Shown one piece after another: positions 25,101 through 33,823 of a stretch of DNA of 38,217 nucleotides. Numbering within the stretch: the stretch's first letter is position 1; the number at the start of each line of letters is the position of its first letter. Origin of the DNA: Pirellulaceae bacterium (GTDB taxonomy: Bacteria; Planctomycetota; Planctomycetia; Pirellulales; Pirellulaceae); assembly GCA_023382975.1 (NCBI GenBank), contig JAHDXO010000084.1:1-38217 (forward strand). Direction: 5' to 3'. The position numbers were made by a program, and so were the translations under genes. The notes under the pieces were generated by a model. The model ran no database searches and was not told where the DNA came from. It saw only the letters and a list, made by a program, of their open reading frames with translations.

Positions 25101-25288
25101 ACGACGCTTCGTGGACCGTGGAATGCGCGATCCCGTGGCGCGAATTGGTCGAGACGCCGCCGAACAAGCAGCAGTACTGGGCCATCGGACTGCAACGGAT
25201 CGCGCCGGGCGGAGGCTTCCAGTCGTGGAACCAACCCGCCGAGCCAACCGTCCGCCCCGAAGGCTTTGGCCTGCTGAAGTTCCCGTAG
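22109..25288 (+). CDS. Ycf48-like propeller / PIG-L-like / CBM9-like fusion protein
   Basis: A 1059-residue exported protein with a signal peptide (1 to about 31). Residues about 40-360 carry at least six BNR/Ycf48-type repeats with the motif (S/T)xDGGxxW or DSGRTW (such as YTDDGGRHW, RTSDGGQQW, RTEDGGLSW, RTGDGGRSW). Ycf48/HCF136 propellers help assemble photosystem II in phototrophs, but this fold is used more widely. Residues about 375-560 contain a region like a PIG-L/LmbE deacetylase (RQWRPDVIVTEP), but the metal-binding AHPDD motif is absent. The middle is helical. The C-terminal 200 residues (DGRLDDPAWTDSLPL, DRVEVMIDVDRDY, AIPWREL) fit a CBM9-like sugar-binding domain. ATG 22109 has AGGAGG upstream. 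It overlaps no neighbour and ends in the REP-like element. Confidence 0.85.
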   Translation: MWIQGRNGAVRMAVVLAALAAVFAWRAECFAQPFHAPDALLADAELNDVFFLDPDRGWAVGDRGVIWYTDDGGRHWRLQGSPVPCRLESVWFVDDRRGWIVGGWTHPYTHRTTGVVLRTSDGGQQWEALPRLSLPALKSVKFFDLRNGWALGGASALYPAGVFRTEDGGLSWSSVAASGTAGWLSGDFSDAQGGVVVGRHPTVAQVRQRGAVTADAPPTGPRTARCVRLDTPSGTPSAAPISTAPASGWLVGDGGLVLRTGDGGRSWSLPAARLPGGMAEYFDFHCVSVSGARCWIAGTPGTRVLHSADGGQSWQVFDTGQPLPLRAITFLDDYRGWAVGAMGTILATRDSGRTWQIQRRGGERAAWLCLASQADGIPLELVVSLSGNEGFLGAVEVLNSMPGAGDGSPASHAEDRLREAVSILGGSQANLAWGFPLPLAERNAPLAEIGAAWDRLHGSPAQGRLHEYLVRRIRQWRPDVIVTEPISPRGENELAQLINQAVLAAVEAAANPLAEPDQSLVTGLKPWPVTKVFSFEGPEQTGTQNLTTAELAPRMGQSLADQATLGRQLLDPQHRWPARTLGFRLLLSRLPTEVSRQDFFSGIPMPPGSPARRQLHAPPPKDMRTISRLIQQRRNIEQLLRYTSASSRHGATWLGQIEDLIRDLDAQAGAQVLFELAQSLQRAGQLDLVADVYDYLLRRFPADPLCEAAVIWLVQFSASSEARWAFERPGMVAGAEVPRAVSPAGAPAGAVPAGVVPAGYPAENVNIPPAGLPEMAELASAVVESGPRDRTRQAAAYVQWVRDRFPPLFVDPSVRFPLLAAQRTTLAPGERDGYLNSLVANRLSDAWWACAKSELWFESPTRVAPKPVAICARSSEPPRLDGRLDDPAWTDSLPLSLVSDRGDDARWPAAVLLACDDEFLYVAANCRKVPSLAYATSSGPRPRDPDLGQRDRVEVMIDVDRDYATYYRLVIDHRGWVRDECLGSDAWNPQWYVAAAEDDASWTVECAIPWRELVETPPNKQQYWAIGLQRIAPGGGFQSWNQPAEPTVRPEGFGLLKFP

Positions 25289-25315
25289 GAGTCGCGTTCG
25301 GCGCCCGCGACCCAC
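25289..25315. repeat. palindromic element between convergent genes, also found in 75-bp repeat
   Basis: A 27-bp sequence beginning GAGTCGCGTTCGGCGCCC and ending GCGACCCAC. GTCGCG and CGCGAC form its inverted arms. Except for one base it equals 34035-34061, which lies inside the coding tandem repeat of the giant surface protein. Its place between two stop codons (25288 and 25334) would suit a terminator. Confidence 0.7.
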
Positions 25316-25333
25316 CTCGGATTGCGACCCTTG

Positions 25334-28300
25334 TTATTGCCGGGGACCGAACAACTGTTGCAGTCCGCGGCCGAGTTCCTGCTCCAGAGCGCCGCCGGCG
25401 GCGTTGCGGATGATCTGCTGGTTGAGATCGGCCAGTGCGCGGCGGTCCGCCTTGGGCTGCGAGAACGATCCTTGGATCGGCAACTGCAGCGTGGTGCCCT
25501 TCAAGCCTTGCAACAAGCGTTTGTTGGCGATCCAACGGTCCTGGATGGGCACTTCGGCAACCAGGGCCAGCGTCTGGTCGAATCCGACCGAGCCGCTGGT
25601 GCGGAGCACCAGATCGCCGGCCGTCACCGTCAAGCCCTGGTGATGCACGCGGCCCTGCTGGACGTCGAACGGTATCTGCTGTTCGGGGATCACCAGCCAG
25701 GTGTTCGCTTGGCTTCCGGTGCCCGCTGCGGCCTTGGCCTCGATCATCGCGCGAATTTGCTGGGCCGTTCCAAGGAACTCCTGCGCCAATGGTCCCGGCC
25801 CGACCTGCCCGCTGTGGATTGTCAACACGCCCTTGGCCGCGGTGCGCATCGAATCGGGAAGCGGAACTTCCGCGTTGTCCAGCGCGATCGAGAACGTGCC
25901 CTCGGCCCGCGTGGCGTCGGCCAGCAGGGGCGTGACGTACTTGAGCCACGTTTGGCACATCTCGGGCGTGATGCGGACGTTCTCCAGCAAGGGGCCCCGA
26001 TCCAGCATCAGCCGGACGGGCAGCGCGTTCAGATCAAGCCGCGGCGTCCCGCGGATTCGTCCTTGGCTGACGGCGATGTCCAACGGCTGGAATTGCAACA
26101 CGCTGCGCAACAGCGATCCTTGCAGATCCCCCGGTCCCAATTGCAGCCCGTATACATCCGCCGATTGCCAACCGGCACGCATCCCGCCGCGCAAGTCTGC
26201 GGAGACGAGCGGACCGGCAGGCGGAGTTCCCGTCGCACTTGTCGTGTTCAACAGGGCGGCAGAACTGGTGGCGCCCGCCGCGCTGGCGACCCACAGCGGG
26301 CCGGCGATCTGGAACTGGCCCTGCTGCTTGCCGGCGAACCGGATCTGATCGCCCAGCGATGCCTGGAACCGACGGCTTACATCCGCCAGATCGTAATCCA
26401 GCGTGCCGGTCAAATCCGCGGTGGGTTGAGTGGTGAGTTGGGCGATCTGGCCGCCAACTGCCAGCTTCATGGTCTGCGCGACGGCTTCCAGTTCGTCCAC
26501 GTAAAGCAGATCGCCGCCGTGGTCGTAACGTTGGCGTCCGGTCAGGCGGATCGACGCTTCGCGCCACACATCTTGCCACGACGCGGACGTCGAGACCGGC
26601 CGCACCGGCGTGCCGGCGGGCGGAGCGTTGAACGTGGCGTAGGCAAATTCCGCGACGTCCGTGGTCCAATCGATGCGGGTCAGCAGGTCTTCGTGCGTCG
26701 CCCGCACCGTTCCCGTTGCCGAACCGGTGACGCGGCTGGCCGGCTGTGTGCCGGGCGTTTGGAAACAACGGGCCAAGCGGCCCAGGTCCGCACGGTAGCC
26801 GACCGTGCCGCGAACGGAGGTCCGCTCGCCGGGCAACTGCAAATCGATCTGTTGGGCGCGCAGCGCGACAGTGGAACTGGTCAGCGTCGTATCGGCGGCC
26901 TGCAGTCGATTGGCGGCAAGATCCCAAGTTCCCGCGGTTTCGAGTCGCACGGTGTTTTCGTCGATGGTGACGCCTAACGGCGCGTTCTGCGCGCGCAGTT
27001 CCCGCAGCGCCAGACGCACCAGATCGGCCGCCAGACGGTCGGTGGCGACCGTGGCCGCAGCGGTCAGTTCGATCGCGCCCGATGCATTCCAGCCCTGCAA
27101 GCTGACCACCGGCTGCAGCCGCGGCAGCCACGTCTCCAAGCGTCCGCTGACCTGCAGATCCAGCGGCCACGACGACTCGGGCCACGGTGCTTGCACCGGC
27201 TTCGTGAGCCGGACGGTCAATTGGTCTTGGTCGGAGCGCAGGTCGAACGTGGCCGACGGGATCGTCGCGATCTCGCCCAGCGACGTCTGGGCTTCGGCGG
27301 CGAGGTCGATTACCAGTTGCTTTTCGCGCCACGGCAGCGAGCCCGCGGCGGACAGTTCGAAGTCGTTCAGCTTGATCCGGCCCGTGGCGGTCAACCGTTC
27401 AGCGGCCGACTGGTTCCATTGCAATTGGCCGTCGACGCGGCCCGCCATCCGGAATTCGCCCAGGTCGACGAAGCGGCCGATTTCGGTGGCCATCCGGTTC
27501 AGGTCGCCCTGGACGTTGGCCGAACCGGCGCTCAGCCGGCCGCTGGCGAGCACGTCCAGAAATTCGGCGTGGCACACCAGTTGGTCGATCACCGGACCGT
27601 CCGCCGTGTAGCGGAAATTGGCGTTCGCCACGATCGGCTCTTTCCAGGCGAACGGGCGCCCGTTGTCCACGGCCGCCAGATCGGCCGCTTGCAGCGAGGC
27701 CGAGAAGCTCGGCTCGTTCACCGTTTGGCTCGCCAGCGAAAAGCTCACATTTCCGGACGTGATGCGGGTGGTCGGGCGAATCGCCAGCGTCTTGGGCAGC
27801 ATCGCCGTCAGGGCCGCGGCATCCAGGCGGCCGGAGATCTGCACGTCCTCTTTCTGCAAGTCGCGGATCAGATTCAACCAGTTGAATTCTGTCCCCGCGG
27901 GTTGCGCCGGCAACGTCCCGCGGGCTTCAAGGCGGGCAAAGTCGCACTGCAAGGCGACATTGTCCAGCCGCCAGCGGCCGCCCGTCTGCCCCGCGGCTCC
28001 GCGGACATCCAGCGAGTTGGTCCTGAGCGTTTCATCGCCCAGCCAGAGCGGCGCACGCATGGCCACCTGCTGGCCGGTCAGGCTTTCGAGCGTCAGTTGC
28101 GGGTTGGCCAGTCCGGCCTCCCACAGGAAACTGCCGCGCGCGGAGGCGAGTCCGCTGAGTTGCAGATCCACGCCTGCCCGCCGCAGCGCCGCGTCCCAGG
28201 GACTGAGAGGCAGGTTGGCGATTTGCCAGGCCATTCGACCGGGGCCAATCGACTCCCCCTGCCCGCTGGCCGCTTGGCACGCCAGTTCCGCCGAGACTTG

Positions 28301-28942
28301 GCCCGGGGCGGTTCCGGCCGCTTGAACTTGGCCTCCGACCCGAACTTGCAGCCACATCTCGTCCTGCTGGGACATCTGCATTTCGACGTCCAACGCGTCG
28401 ATCCGCCACGGTCCCATGGCCGAGTCCTGGATCTCGACCGATCCGCCCGTGATCTTCAACCGCAGCTTGTCCACAGCGCTTTCGCCCGCCGGTTGCTGGA
28501 GGTACGTGTCCAGCGCATCTTCCCAGTTGCTGCCGTCCGGGCGGAGCACCAGATGGACGACCGGTTCCTCCAAGCGGAATTCGCCCGGTTCACGCCGGTT
28601 CATCAGCAGCCCGACCAGACTGCGCTCGGTTTGTACCGACTTGATCTGCGCCAGCGGCTGGCCCGCCGCGTCGACGGCGGCTACGTCGTGGGCGATCACG
28701 GGCGAGAGCCAGCCCAGCGAGGCCGAGCCGACGGTCACCCGGCCCTCGAAATCCGACAAGGCCGCGGATATGATCTGGGGCATCAGCGCGGTGTTCGCGA
28801 CGATGGTCGGAGCCATCCACAGCAGGGCGGCCCCCAGGGCGAACATCGGCAACAGACCGAACAGCCAACGGCGGCGCAGGACGCGCCGCAACCGCTGCGA
28901 ACGTTTTCGAACCGATGGAACCTCGTGCAGATCGTCGTCCAT
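25334..28942 (-). CDS. AsmA-like protein, 1202 aa
   Basis: A 1202-residue protein with a basic N-terminus (KRSQRLRRVLRRRW) and one membrane helix (about residues 29-48). It continues as a long beta-rich periplasmic region. Repeated 'ISGGSVEIQDS', 'LEEPVVHLVL' and 'ALDVEMQ' type segments, with an N-terminal signal-anchor and a C-terminal LKGTTLQLPIQGSFSQPK, fit the AsmA/DUF748/TamB-like superfamily, which forms bridge-like lipid-transport or envelope-biogenesis proteins. The role here is inferred from that family. ATG 28942 (MDDDLHEV) is chosen; the frame upstream is open but has no recognisable start. It is divergent from the LarA-like gene. Confidence 0.82.
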   Translation of the reverse strand: MDDDLHEVPSVRKRSQRLRRVLRRRWLFGLLPMFALGAALLWMAPTIVANTALMPQIISAALSDFEGRVTVGSASLGWLSPVIAHDVAAVDAAGQPLAQIKSVQTERSLVGLLMNRREPGEFRLEEPVVHLVLRPDGSNWEDALDTYLQQPAGESAVDKLRLKITGGSVEIQDSAMGPWRIDALDVEMQMSQQDEMWLQVRVGGQVQAAGTAPGQVSAELACQAASGQGESIGPGRMAWQIANLPLSPWDAALRRAGVDLQLSGLASARGSFLWEAGLANPQLTLESLTGQQVAMRAPLWLGDETLRTNSLDVRGAAGQTGGRWRLDNVALQCDFARLEARGTLPAQPAGTEFNWLNLIRDLQKEDVQISGRLDAAALTAMLPKTLAIRPTTRITSGNVSFSLASQTVNEPSFSASLQAADLAAVDNGRPFAWKEPIVANANFRYTADGPVIDQLVCHAEFLDVLASGRLSAGSANVQGDLNRMATEIGRFVDLGEFRMAGRVDGQLQWNQSAAERLTATGRIKLNDFELSAAGSLPWREKQLVIDLAAEAQTSLGEIATIPSATFDLRSDQDQLTVRLTKPVQAPWPESSWPLDLQVSGRLETWLPRLQPVVSLQGWNASGAIELTAAATVATDRLAADLVRLALRELRAQNAPLGVTIDENTVRLETAGTWDLAANRLQAADTTLTSSTVALRAQQIDLQLPGERTSVRGTVGYRADLGRLARCFQTPGTQPASRVTGSATGTVRATHEDLLTRIDWTTDVAEFAYATFNAPPAGTPVRPVSTSASWQDVWREASIRLTGRQRYDHGGDLLYVDELEAVAQTMKLAVGGQIAQLTTQPTADLTGTLDYDLADVSRRFQASLGDQIRFAGKQQGQFQIAGPLWVASAAGATSSAALLNTTSATGTPPAGPLVSADLRGGMRAGWQSADVYGLQLGPGDLQGSLLRSVLQFQPLDIAVSQGRIRGTPRLDLNALPVRLMLDRGPLLENVRITPEMCQTWLKYVTPLLADATRAEGTFSIALDNAEVPLPDSMRTAAKGVLTIHSGQVGPGPLAQEFLGTAQQIRAMIEAKAAAGTGSQANTWLVIPEQQIPFDVQQGRVHHQGLTVTAGDLVLRTSGSVGFDQTLALVAEVPIQDRWIANKRLLQGLKGTTLQLPIQGSFSQPKADRRALADLNQQIIRNAAGGALEQELGRGLQQLFGPRQ

Positions 28943-29092
28943 GATAAGGCCCTTGTTCCTGGGGAACGTGCCGAAGAAGAGACAGGCGCGGGGGGATTCT
29001 AAGCAAAAGGCCCGATTCAGCAAAGATCGAACGATGACCGTTCCCCTTCAAAACGCCTTGCGGTTCCCCCAACGGTTCAGCAAAATGGGTGG

Positions 29093-30367
29093 ATGATGTC
29101 CGCATACCCGCAATTTTTTCGCTTGAGACAGCATTTCGATCGGCCACGCGTCGACGACGTGCCGGGCACCGTCGAGTCGCAGCTAGCATCGCTATCGCTT
29201 GCGCAGCGGGTCCGGCCGGGCCAAACGGTCGCGATCACGGCCGGCAGCCGCGGCATCGCGAACCTGGCCGTGATCCTTCGTGCCGTGGTCGATCACTTCC
29301 GCCGACTGGGCGCCGAACCGTTCCTGGTGCCCGCGATGGGCAGTCACGGGGGCGGGACGGCCGACGGACAGCGCGAACTGCTGGACGGCTACGGCATCAA
29401 CGAAGCGTTCTGCGGCTGCCCGGTGCGCAGCAGCATGGAAACGGTCATCGCCTGCCAGGCGGCCGAGGGGTTTCCGGTGCATTTCGACCGTTTGGCGTTC
29501 GAAGCCGACCATGTCGTGGTCTGCGGCCGAGTCAAGCCGCATACGAACTTTGCCGGCCAGATCGAAAGCGGATTGATGAAGATGATGCTGATCGGCCTGG
29601 GCAAACACAACGGCGCGAGGATCTATCACCGGGCGATCAAGGACTACAGCTTCGACCAGATCGTCCACAGCGTCGCCCGCGAGGTGCTGGCTCGTTGCCC
29701 GATCCTGGCGGGGCTGGCGATCGTCGAGAACGGCTACGACGAGACGGCGCACGTGGAAGCGGTCCGCCCGGAGGATTTCGAACCGCGGGAGAGAGTCCTG
29801 CTGCAGATGGCCCGCGGCTGGTTGCCCAAGCTGCCGTTCGCCCGGGCGGATCTGCTGCTGATCGACCAGATCGGCAAGGACATCAGCGGCACCGGGATGG
29901 ACACGAACGTCGTGGGGCGTAAATTTGGAATTCACGAAGCCGGGGTGGACGAATGGCCCAAGATCCGTTACATCGCCGTCCGCGGCCTGACCGCCGCGAC
30001 GCACGGAAACGCGACCGGACTGGGCCTGGCCGAATTCTGCCTGAGCCGCGTGTTGGGACAGACCAATGCAGAGATCACCCGGATCAATAGCCTGACCGGC
30101 GGACATGGCATCGCCGCCATGACTCCGCTGGACTATGCTACGGATCGGAAACTACTGGACGCGGCCTTGCCGACCATCGGCCTGACCGAGCCCGAGGACG
30201 CGAAATGTATTTGGATCCGGGATACGTTGCATGTGGCCGAGTTGGCGTGTTCGGCCGCGTACTGGTCCGAAGCACAGGACCGCCCGGATTTGGAGATTTT
30301 GGGTACACCACGTCCGCTGCCCTTCGATCCGGAAGGGAATCTGCCGGACTCCGTCGCCGACTGGTAG
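29093..30367 (+). CDS. LarA-like (DUF2088) protein
   Basis: A 424-residue protein related to the N-terminal domain of lactate racemase LarA. Visible motifs are VAITAGSRGIAN (about 47-58), PAMGSHGGGTADGQ (about 80-93) and GRVKPHTNFAGQIESGLMKM (about 144-163). In LarA this region binds the nickel-pincer cofactor, but no larB/larC/larE genes are nearby, so racemase activity is not established. ATG at 29093 or 29096 is possible. Its stop is 10 bases before the SMI1/KNR4-like gene, so the two are likely to be one transcript. Confidence 0.85.
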   Translation: MMSAYPQFFRLRQHFDRPRVDDVPGTVESQLASLSLAQRVRPGQTVAITAGSRGIANLAVILRAVVDHFRRLGAEPFLVPAMGSHGGGTADGQRELLDGYGINEAFCGCPVRSSMETVIACQAAEGFPVHFDRLAFEADHVVVCGRVKPHTNFAGQIESGLMKMMLIGLGKHNGARIYHRAIKDYSFDQIVHSVAREVLARCPILAGLAIVENGYDETAHVEAVRPEDFEPRERVLLQMARGWLPKLPFARADLLLIDQIGKDISGTGMDTNVVGRKFGIHEAGVDEWPKIRYIAVRGLTAATHGNATGLGLAEFCLSRVLGQTNAEITRINSLTGGHGIAAMTPLDYATDRKLLDAALPTIGLTEPEDAKCIWIRDTLHVAELACSAAYWSEAQDRPDLEILGTPRPLPFDPEGNLPDSVADW

Positions 30368-30377
30368 AACGATCACG

Positions 30378-31655
30378 ATGACCCGGGCTTGGTCGAAAAA
30401 AATCGAGCAACGGTATGGCTTCCAGTTGCCACCGGAATTGGCCAGTTGGTTCGACGACGGCATCTGGCGGCAGTCCGGCCGGTCCGAGTTCCGTTATCCG
30501 CTGGAGCCCGAGCAGTTTATCGAACCGGCCGACGGGACGATCTGGGCCGGTTTCATGCTGCCCGACACGCTGCCGCTGGTGGGCAACCAGTACGGCGACT
30601 GGCTGTGTCTGCGCGTCGCGCCCGAGGGGCGGGTGGCGGAGATCCTCTGCTGGAATCACGCCGGAGGCGATTGGATCCCCTACGGCCGGAATCTGCCGGA
30701 AGCGTTGCTGTACGATGCGTATTGTGTTCAGGGCGGCGCCGAGCCGTCGGCGCACGAACCGCCAGCCAGCGGTCGCGACGAATGCCCGCTGGTCCGCTGG
30801 GCCTGCGACTGGATCTCCCGCACCAACCGGCAGTGGCAGGGGGCGTGGAACGGACGGCCGTTGCACGGGCCACCCGCGCGCGACCGGTTGCTGGCGGCCG
30901 GCGTGGCCGAAACGGTGATCCGCCGGGACCGAATGCTCGACGCGCTGGCCAGCCCGCTCAAGTCCGGCAGCGATCCCGACCTCGCCCGGCACCTGAACGT
31001 CCGCTGGGATCCCGAGTTCGTGCGGTGGATATTCGACACCGACCTGATCCCGCTCAGCGCCCGCGAAGACTTGGGCCGTCTGTTCGGTCAGCCCTTGGAC
31101 CAGTTGCTCGCCCAGGATTGGACGACCGCCGAACGGGAAGCGCATGCCGTCATCGGCCTCCGCCAGGATCTCGGCTGGCCGTTCGACATCGCCGGCTGGG
31201 CAGCCGAGCGACGCGGGGATTTGCAGCGGGCCGTCGAATTGTACGCTCGCGGAGTCCGGTCCTCGTTGTTCGCCGACGAAAGCGTCCGGTTCCGCACCCA
31301 CTGGTTCCCCGAGGGATTGGGCAAGTTCGCCGCCGCGCGGTTGGCTCATCTGCGACCGCATCTTCCGCCAGCGCTGCACGATGACGGCTATCTGCAACTC
31401 TTCTGGAAAAACGATCCGGAATCGCTCCGAACGCGGCTGCGCGAGTACTGGCTCGGCCAAGCCAAACAGCACCGCGACAGCGCGCAGTACCTGCTGTCCA
31501 TGCAGTGCTACTACCGCGCAGGATGGGATTGTGGCTCAAGTGACCTTGACGGATATGCCGAAATCCTGGATGGAATAGGCGCTTCCGCAACTGCGGCCGG
31601 TAGCTCAGCATTGGCAACCGTCGCGGGAACCCATCGGCGGTTCCTTTCGGCGTGA
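30378..31655 (+). CDS. SMI1/KNR4-like protein, 425 aa
   Basis: A 425-residue soluble protein. Residues about 5-120 have the look of an SMI1/KNR4 domain (KKIEQRYGFQLPPELASWFDDGIWRQ near the start, then GNQYGDWLCLRVAPEGRVAEILCWNHAGGDW). The C-terminal part is helical and resembles no family I know. Such proteins in bacteria are often immunity proteins or regulators, but no toxin is seen here. ATG 30378 lies 10 bases after the LarA-like stop. The last 30 residues (after YYRAGWDCG) are simple and may be a fortuitous extension of the frame. Confidence 0.75.
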   Translation: MTRAWSKKIEQRYGFQLPPELASWFDDGIWRQSGRSEFRYPLEPEQFIEPADGTIWAGFMLPDTLPLVGNQYGDWLCLRVAPEGRVAEILCWNHAGGDWIPYGRNLPEALLYDAYCVQGGAEPSAHEPPASGRDECPLVRWACDWISRTNRQWQGAWNGRPLHGPPARDRLLAAGVAETVIRRDRMLDALASPLKSGSDPDLARHLNVRWDPEFVRWIFDTDLIPLSAREDLGRLFGQPLDQLLAQDWTTAEREAHAVIGLRQDLGWPFDIAGWAAERRGDLQRAVELYARGVRSSLFADESVRFRTHWFPEGLGKFAAARLAHLRPHLPPALHDDGYLQLFWKNDPESLRTRLREYWLGQAKQHRDSAQYLLSMQCYYRAGWDCGSSDLDGYAEILDGIGASATAAGSSALATVAGTHRRFLSA

Positions 31656-31759
31656 GTTCTGGCAGGCAGTGGAAGGTCGGAAGGTATGTCCAGGCGGAAC
31701 CCCGCCGAGCTCGGGTCCGCTCTCGTCCGAATGACTTCTTCTCTTCAGGATGCGTCGAA

Positions 31760-32281
31760 ATGAAAATGATACCTCGGATCATGTTGTGGTTGGCCGTCGC
31801 AGGGTTGGTGATGCCGCCCGCGGGGCACGTTTCCGCCGCCGATTCCCCAGCCTTGCAAACCCAGGCCGCGTCGCCGCAAACGCCGCTGGCCGATGTCGCA
31901 CTGACTGCGGATAACTTTCTGCAAGGGCAATTGCTGGATCGCCAGGGTGCTCCCAAAGCGGCGACGAAGGTCCGGTTGACCTCGGGCGCGAAAGTGCTGT
32001 CCGAGACGGTCACCGACCCGCAAGGCGCGTTCCGCATTCCGGTCGAGCGCGGCGGAGTCTATGCATTGAGCGATGGCGAAGCTTCGGCGCTGGTCCGGGT
32101 CTGGACGCACGATGCCGCGCCGCCTTCCGCCAAGCCGGCCATCCTGATGGTGTCCGATCCCGAATTGACTCGCGGCAACTTGGGCCGTGGCGGGCTGGAC
32201 ACGGTCATCGGCTGGGCTGCGATCATCGGCGTGACAAGCGCCATTATCTGGGCAATTGCGGACAGGAAAAGCGGCAGTTGA
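31760..32281 (+). CDS. exported Cna-B/carboxypeptidase-regulatory-like protein, 173 aa
   Basis: A 173-residue protein with a signal peptide (1 to about 26, ending VSA-AD), a short beta domain (LQGQLLDRQGAPKAATKVRL, then VTDPQGAFRIPVERGGVYAL), and a C-terminal membrane helix followed by a short DRKSGS tail. The middle matches the carboxypeptidase regulatory-like / CnaB-type fold, common in exported planctomycete proteins. ATG 31760 is chosen over 31766; CAGGA lies upstream. It is a tandem paralogue of the next gene. Confidence 0.8.
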   Translation: MKMIPRIMLWLAVAGLVMPPAGHVSAADSPALQTQAASPQTPLADVALTADNFLQGQLLDRQGAPKAATKVRLTSGAKVLSETVTDPQGAFRIPVERGGVYALSDGEASALVRVWTHDAAPPSAKPAILMVSDPELTRGNLGRGGLDTVIGWAAIIGVTSAIIWAIADRKSGS

Positions 32282-32346
32282 TCCGGCGGCATCCGCAGCG
32301 CGTGTTTCGCCGGAAACCTGAACTCAAGAAGAAAGAGAGTTCCGAC

Positions 32347-32874
32347 ATGAGATGGATGAATCGCTTGCGGGCCAGCCTGGCCGTCTTGGCCCTGGTTGGC
32401 ATGGTCTTGCCACGGTGGGGATTTGCCTCGGAAACGACGGTGCCCGCGGCCACACCGGCCTTGGATATCATCGACGTGACGTTGCACGAAGACGGTACGT
32501 TGCGCGGCCAAGTCATGGATCCGCAAGGCGCCGCGGTCGCTGCCGCGGTCGTCGCCGTGGTCCACCAAGGCAAAGTGGTGGCGACGACCCAAACCGACAG
32601 CGCCGGACGCTACGCCGCGACCGGATTGCGAACCGGGGTTTACCAGATCGTCACGGACAAAGGCATCACGGTATGCCGGGTCTGGACGCCCGCGACGGCT
32701 CCACCCTCGTCGCAGGCCGAAGCGCTGATCGTCGACGGCGATCAGGTCATCCGCGGCAGTCTGGGCGGCCGGTCGTTGGGATCGATGTTGTCCAACCCGT
32801 GGGTGCTGGGCGCCATCGTCGCCGCGGCAATCGCCATTCCGCTGGCGCTGGATGACAAGAAGGACGGTAGCTGA
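32347..32874 (+). CDS. exported Cna-B/carboxypeptidase-regulatory-like protein, 175 aa
   Basis: A 175-residue paralogue of the preceding gene with the same layout. It has a signal peptide (1 to about 28), a regulatory-like beta domain (LRGQVMDPQGAAVAAAVV, then TQTDSAGRYAATGLRTGVYQIV), a C-terminal hydrophobic helix, and a tail DDKKDGS. It follows 65 bp behind the first copy and its end overlaps the frame of the lipoprotein gene. The shared C-terminal helix plus D(x)K(x)GS tail suggests both are anchored in the membrane in the same way. Function unknown. Confidence 0.8.
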   Translation: MRWMNRLRASLAVLALVGMVLPRWGFASETTVPAATPALDIIDVTLHEDGTLRGQVMDPQGAAVAAAVVAVVHQGKVVATTQTDSAGRYAATGLRTGVYQIVTDKGITVCRVWTPATAPPSSQAEALIVDGDQVIRGSLGGRSLGSMLSNPWVLGAIVAAAIAIPLALDDKKDGS

Positions 32875-33787
32875 GCCAAGCGGCGTGCAAACACTCCTTG
32901 ACGGAACCCGAGTCGCCGAATCCGCGACGATTCGGATCGCAGCTCCGAACACGGGACAGGCATCGAGCATCCGTGCTTCGGTGCCACAACCGTTTTCGGA
33001 GTCGTCCCGACGGGGACTGCTGGCGACTCTGCTGATCGCCATCGCTGTCTGTGCCGCCGGATGCCGGACGATGGCACCGCCCGACTGGTCGGCACTCGAT
33101 CGGTGGAACGCCCTTGTTGGTCTGCCGTCTGCGCCGGACCACGTCACGGCATGGCAACGCTGGGGCGAAGCCCACTTGGACGACGGCGATCTGCTGTTCG
33201 TGCGCGGCGAGAACCGTATCTTCCTAGGGTTGGTCGACTTCTCGAAACTCACCTGCGACCTGACCGACAGCCCTTTCTCGCACGTCGCGTTGGTGTCCCG
33301 CGAGGACGACCAACTGCTGGTGTACGACATTGTCGCCGAGGGTCCGCGGCGGATCCCCTTTGCCGAGTTTGTCGCCGACCGCCGCCTGTCACTGCTGGCC
33401 GTCAAGAGGCTGCGTCCCGAGCACCGCCATCACGCGCCCCGGGCGATCGCGTTCTGCCGGCAGGCTTGGCAGCAGCAAACGCCCTTTGACGAAGACTTCC
33501 GGCTGGACAACGACCGCTGGTACTGCTCGGAACTGATCGAGTCGGCCTACCGCCATGCCGGGTTGCCGCTCTCCGAACCGGTGCCCATCCAGCAATTGCC
33601 CGGTTACCGCCGCGTGCCGCCCGCCGTTCGCCAGTTGGTATTGTCCACCAAACCGATCCAACCGACCGAAGCGGTGTTCATCCCAGGCAACGACACCCTC
33701 GGCATCTGGTCCAGTCCCTCGCTGCAACCCCTGCTCGACCCGACCAACATCGCCGACTCGCCCCGTCCGAACTCGTCGGCGATGTGA
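32852..33787 (+). CDS. lipoprotein, permuted NlpC/P60 YiiX-type amidase
   Basis: The open frame encodes up to 311 residues with a lipobox CAAGC whose cysteine is residue 71. A signal peptide of normal length would begin at the GTG at 32981 (residue 44), so that is probably the true start; ATG 32852 overlaps the previous gene by 23 bases. After the lipobox, GDLLFVRGENR, FSHVALV (H144) and DNDRWYCSEL (C225) form the His-then-Cys order of the permuted papain-like YaeF/YiiX family. Such enzymes cut amide or lipid-linked bonds in the envelope. The substrate is unknown. Confidence 0.82.
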   Translation: MTRRTVAEPSGVQTLLDGTRVAESATIRIAAPNTGQASSIRASVPQPFSESSRRGLLATLLIAIAVCAAGCRTMAPPDWSALDRWNALVGLPSAPDHVTAWQRWGEAHLDDGDLLFVRGENRIFLGLVDFSKLTCDLTDSPFSHVALVSREDDQLLVYDIVAEGPRRIPFAEFVADRRLSLLAVKRLRPEHRHHAPRAIAFCRQAWQQQTPFDEDFRLDNDRWYCSELIESAYRHAGLPLSEPVPIQQLPGYRRVPPAVRQLVLSTKPIQPTEAVFIPGNDTLGIWSSPSLQPLLDPTNIADSPRPNSSAM

Positions 33788-33823
33788 ACTCGACGCTCCG
33801 CGAAAGGTCTGGCTTCAGGCAAA

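Noticed and set aside
27191..29002. 603-residue + strand frame opposite the AsmA-like gene
   Set aside because: Arg/Gln/Gly-rich shadow with no domain; the - strand has a membrane anchor and family features.
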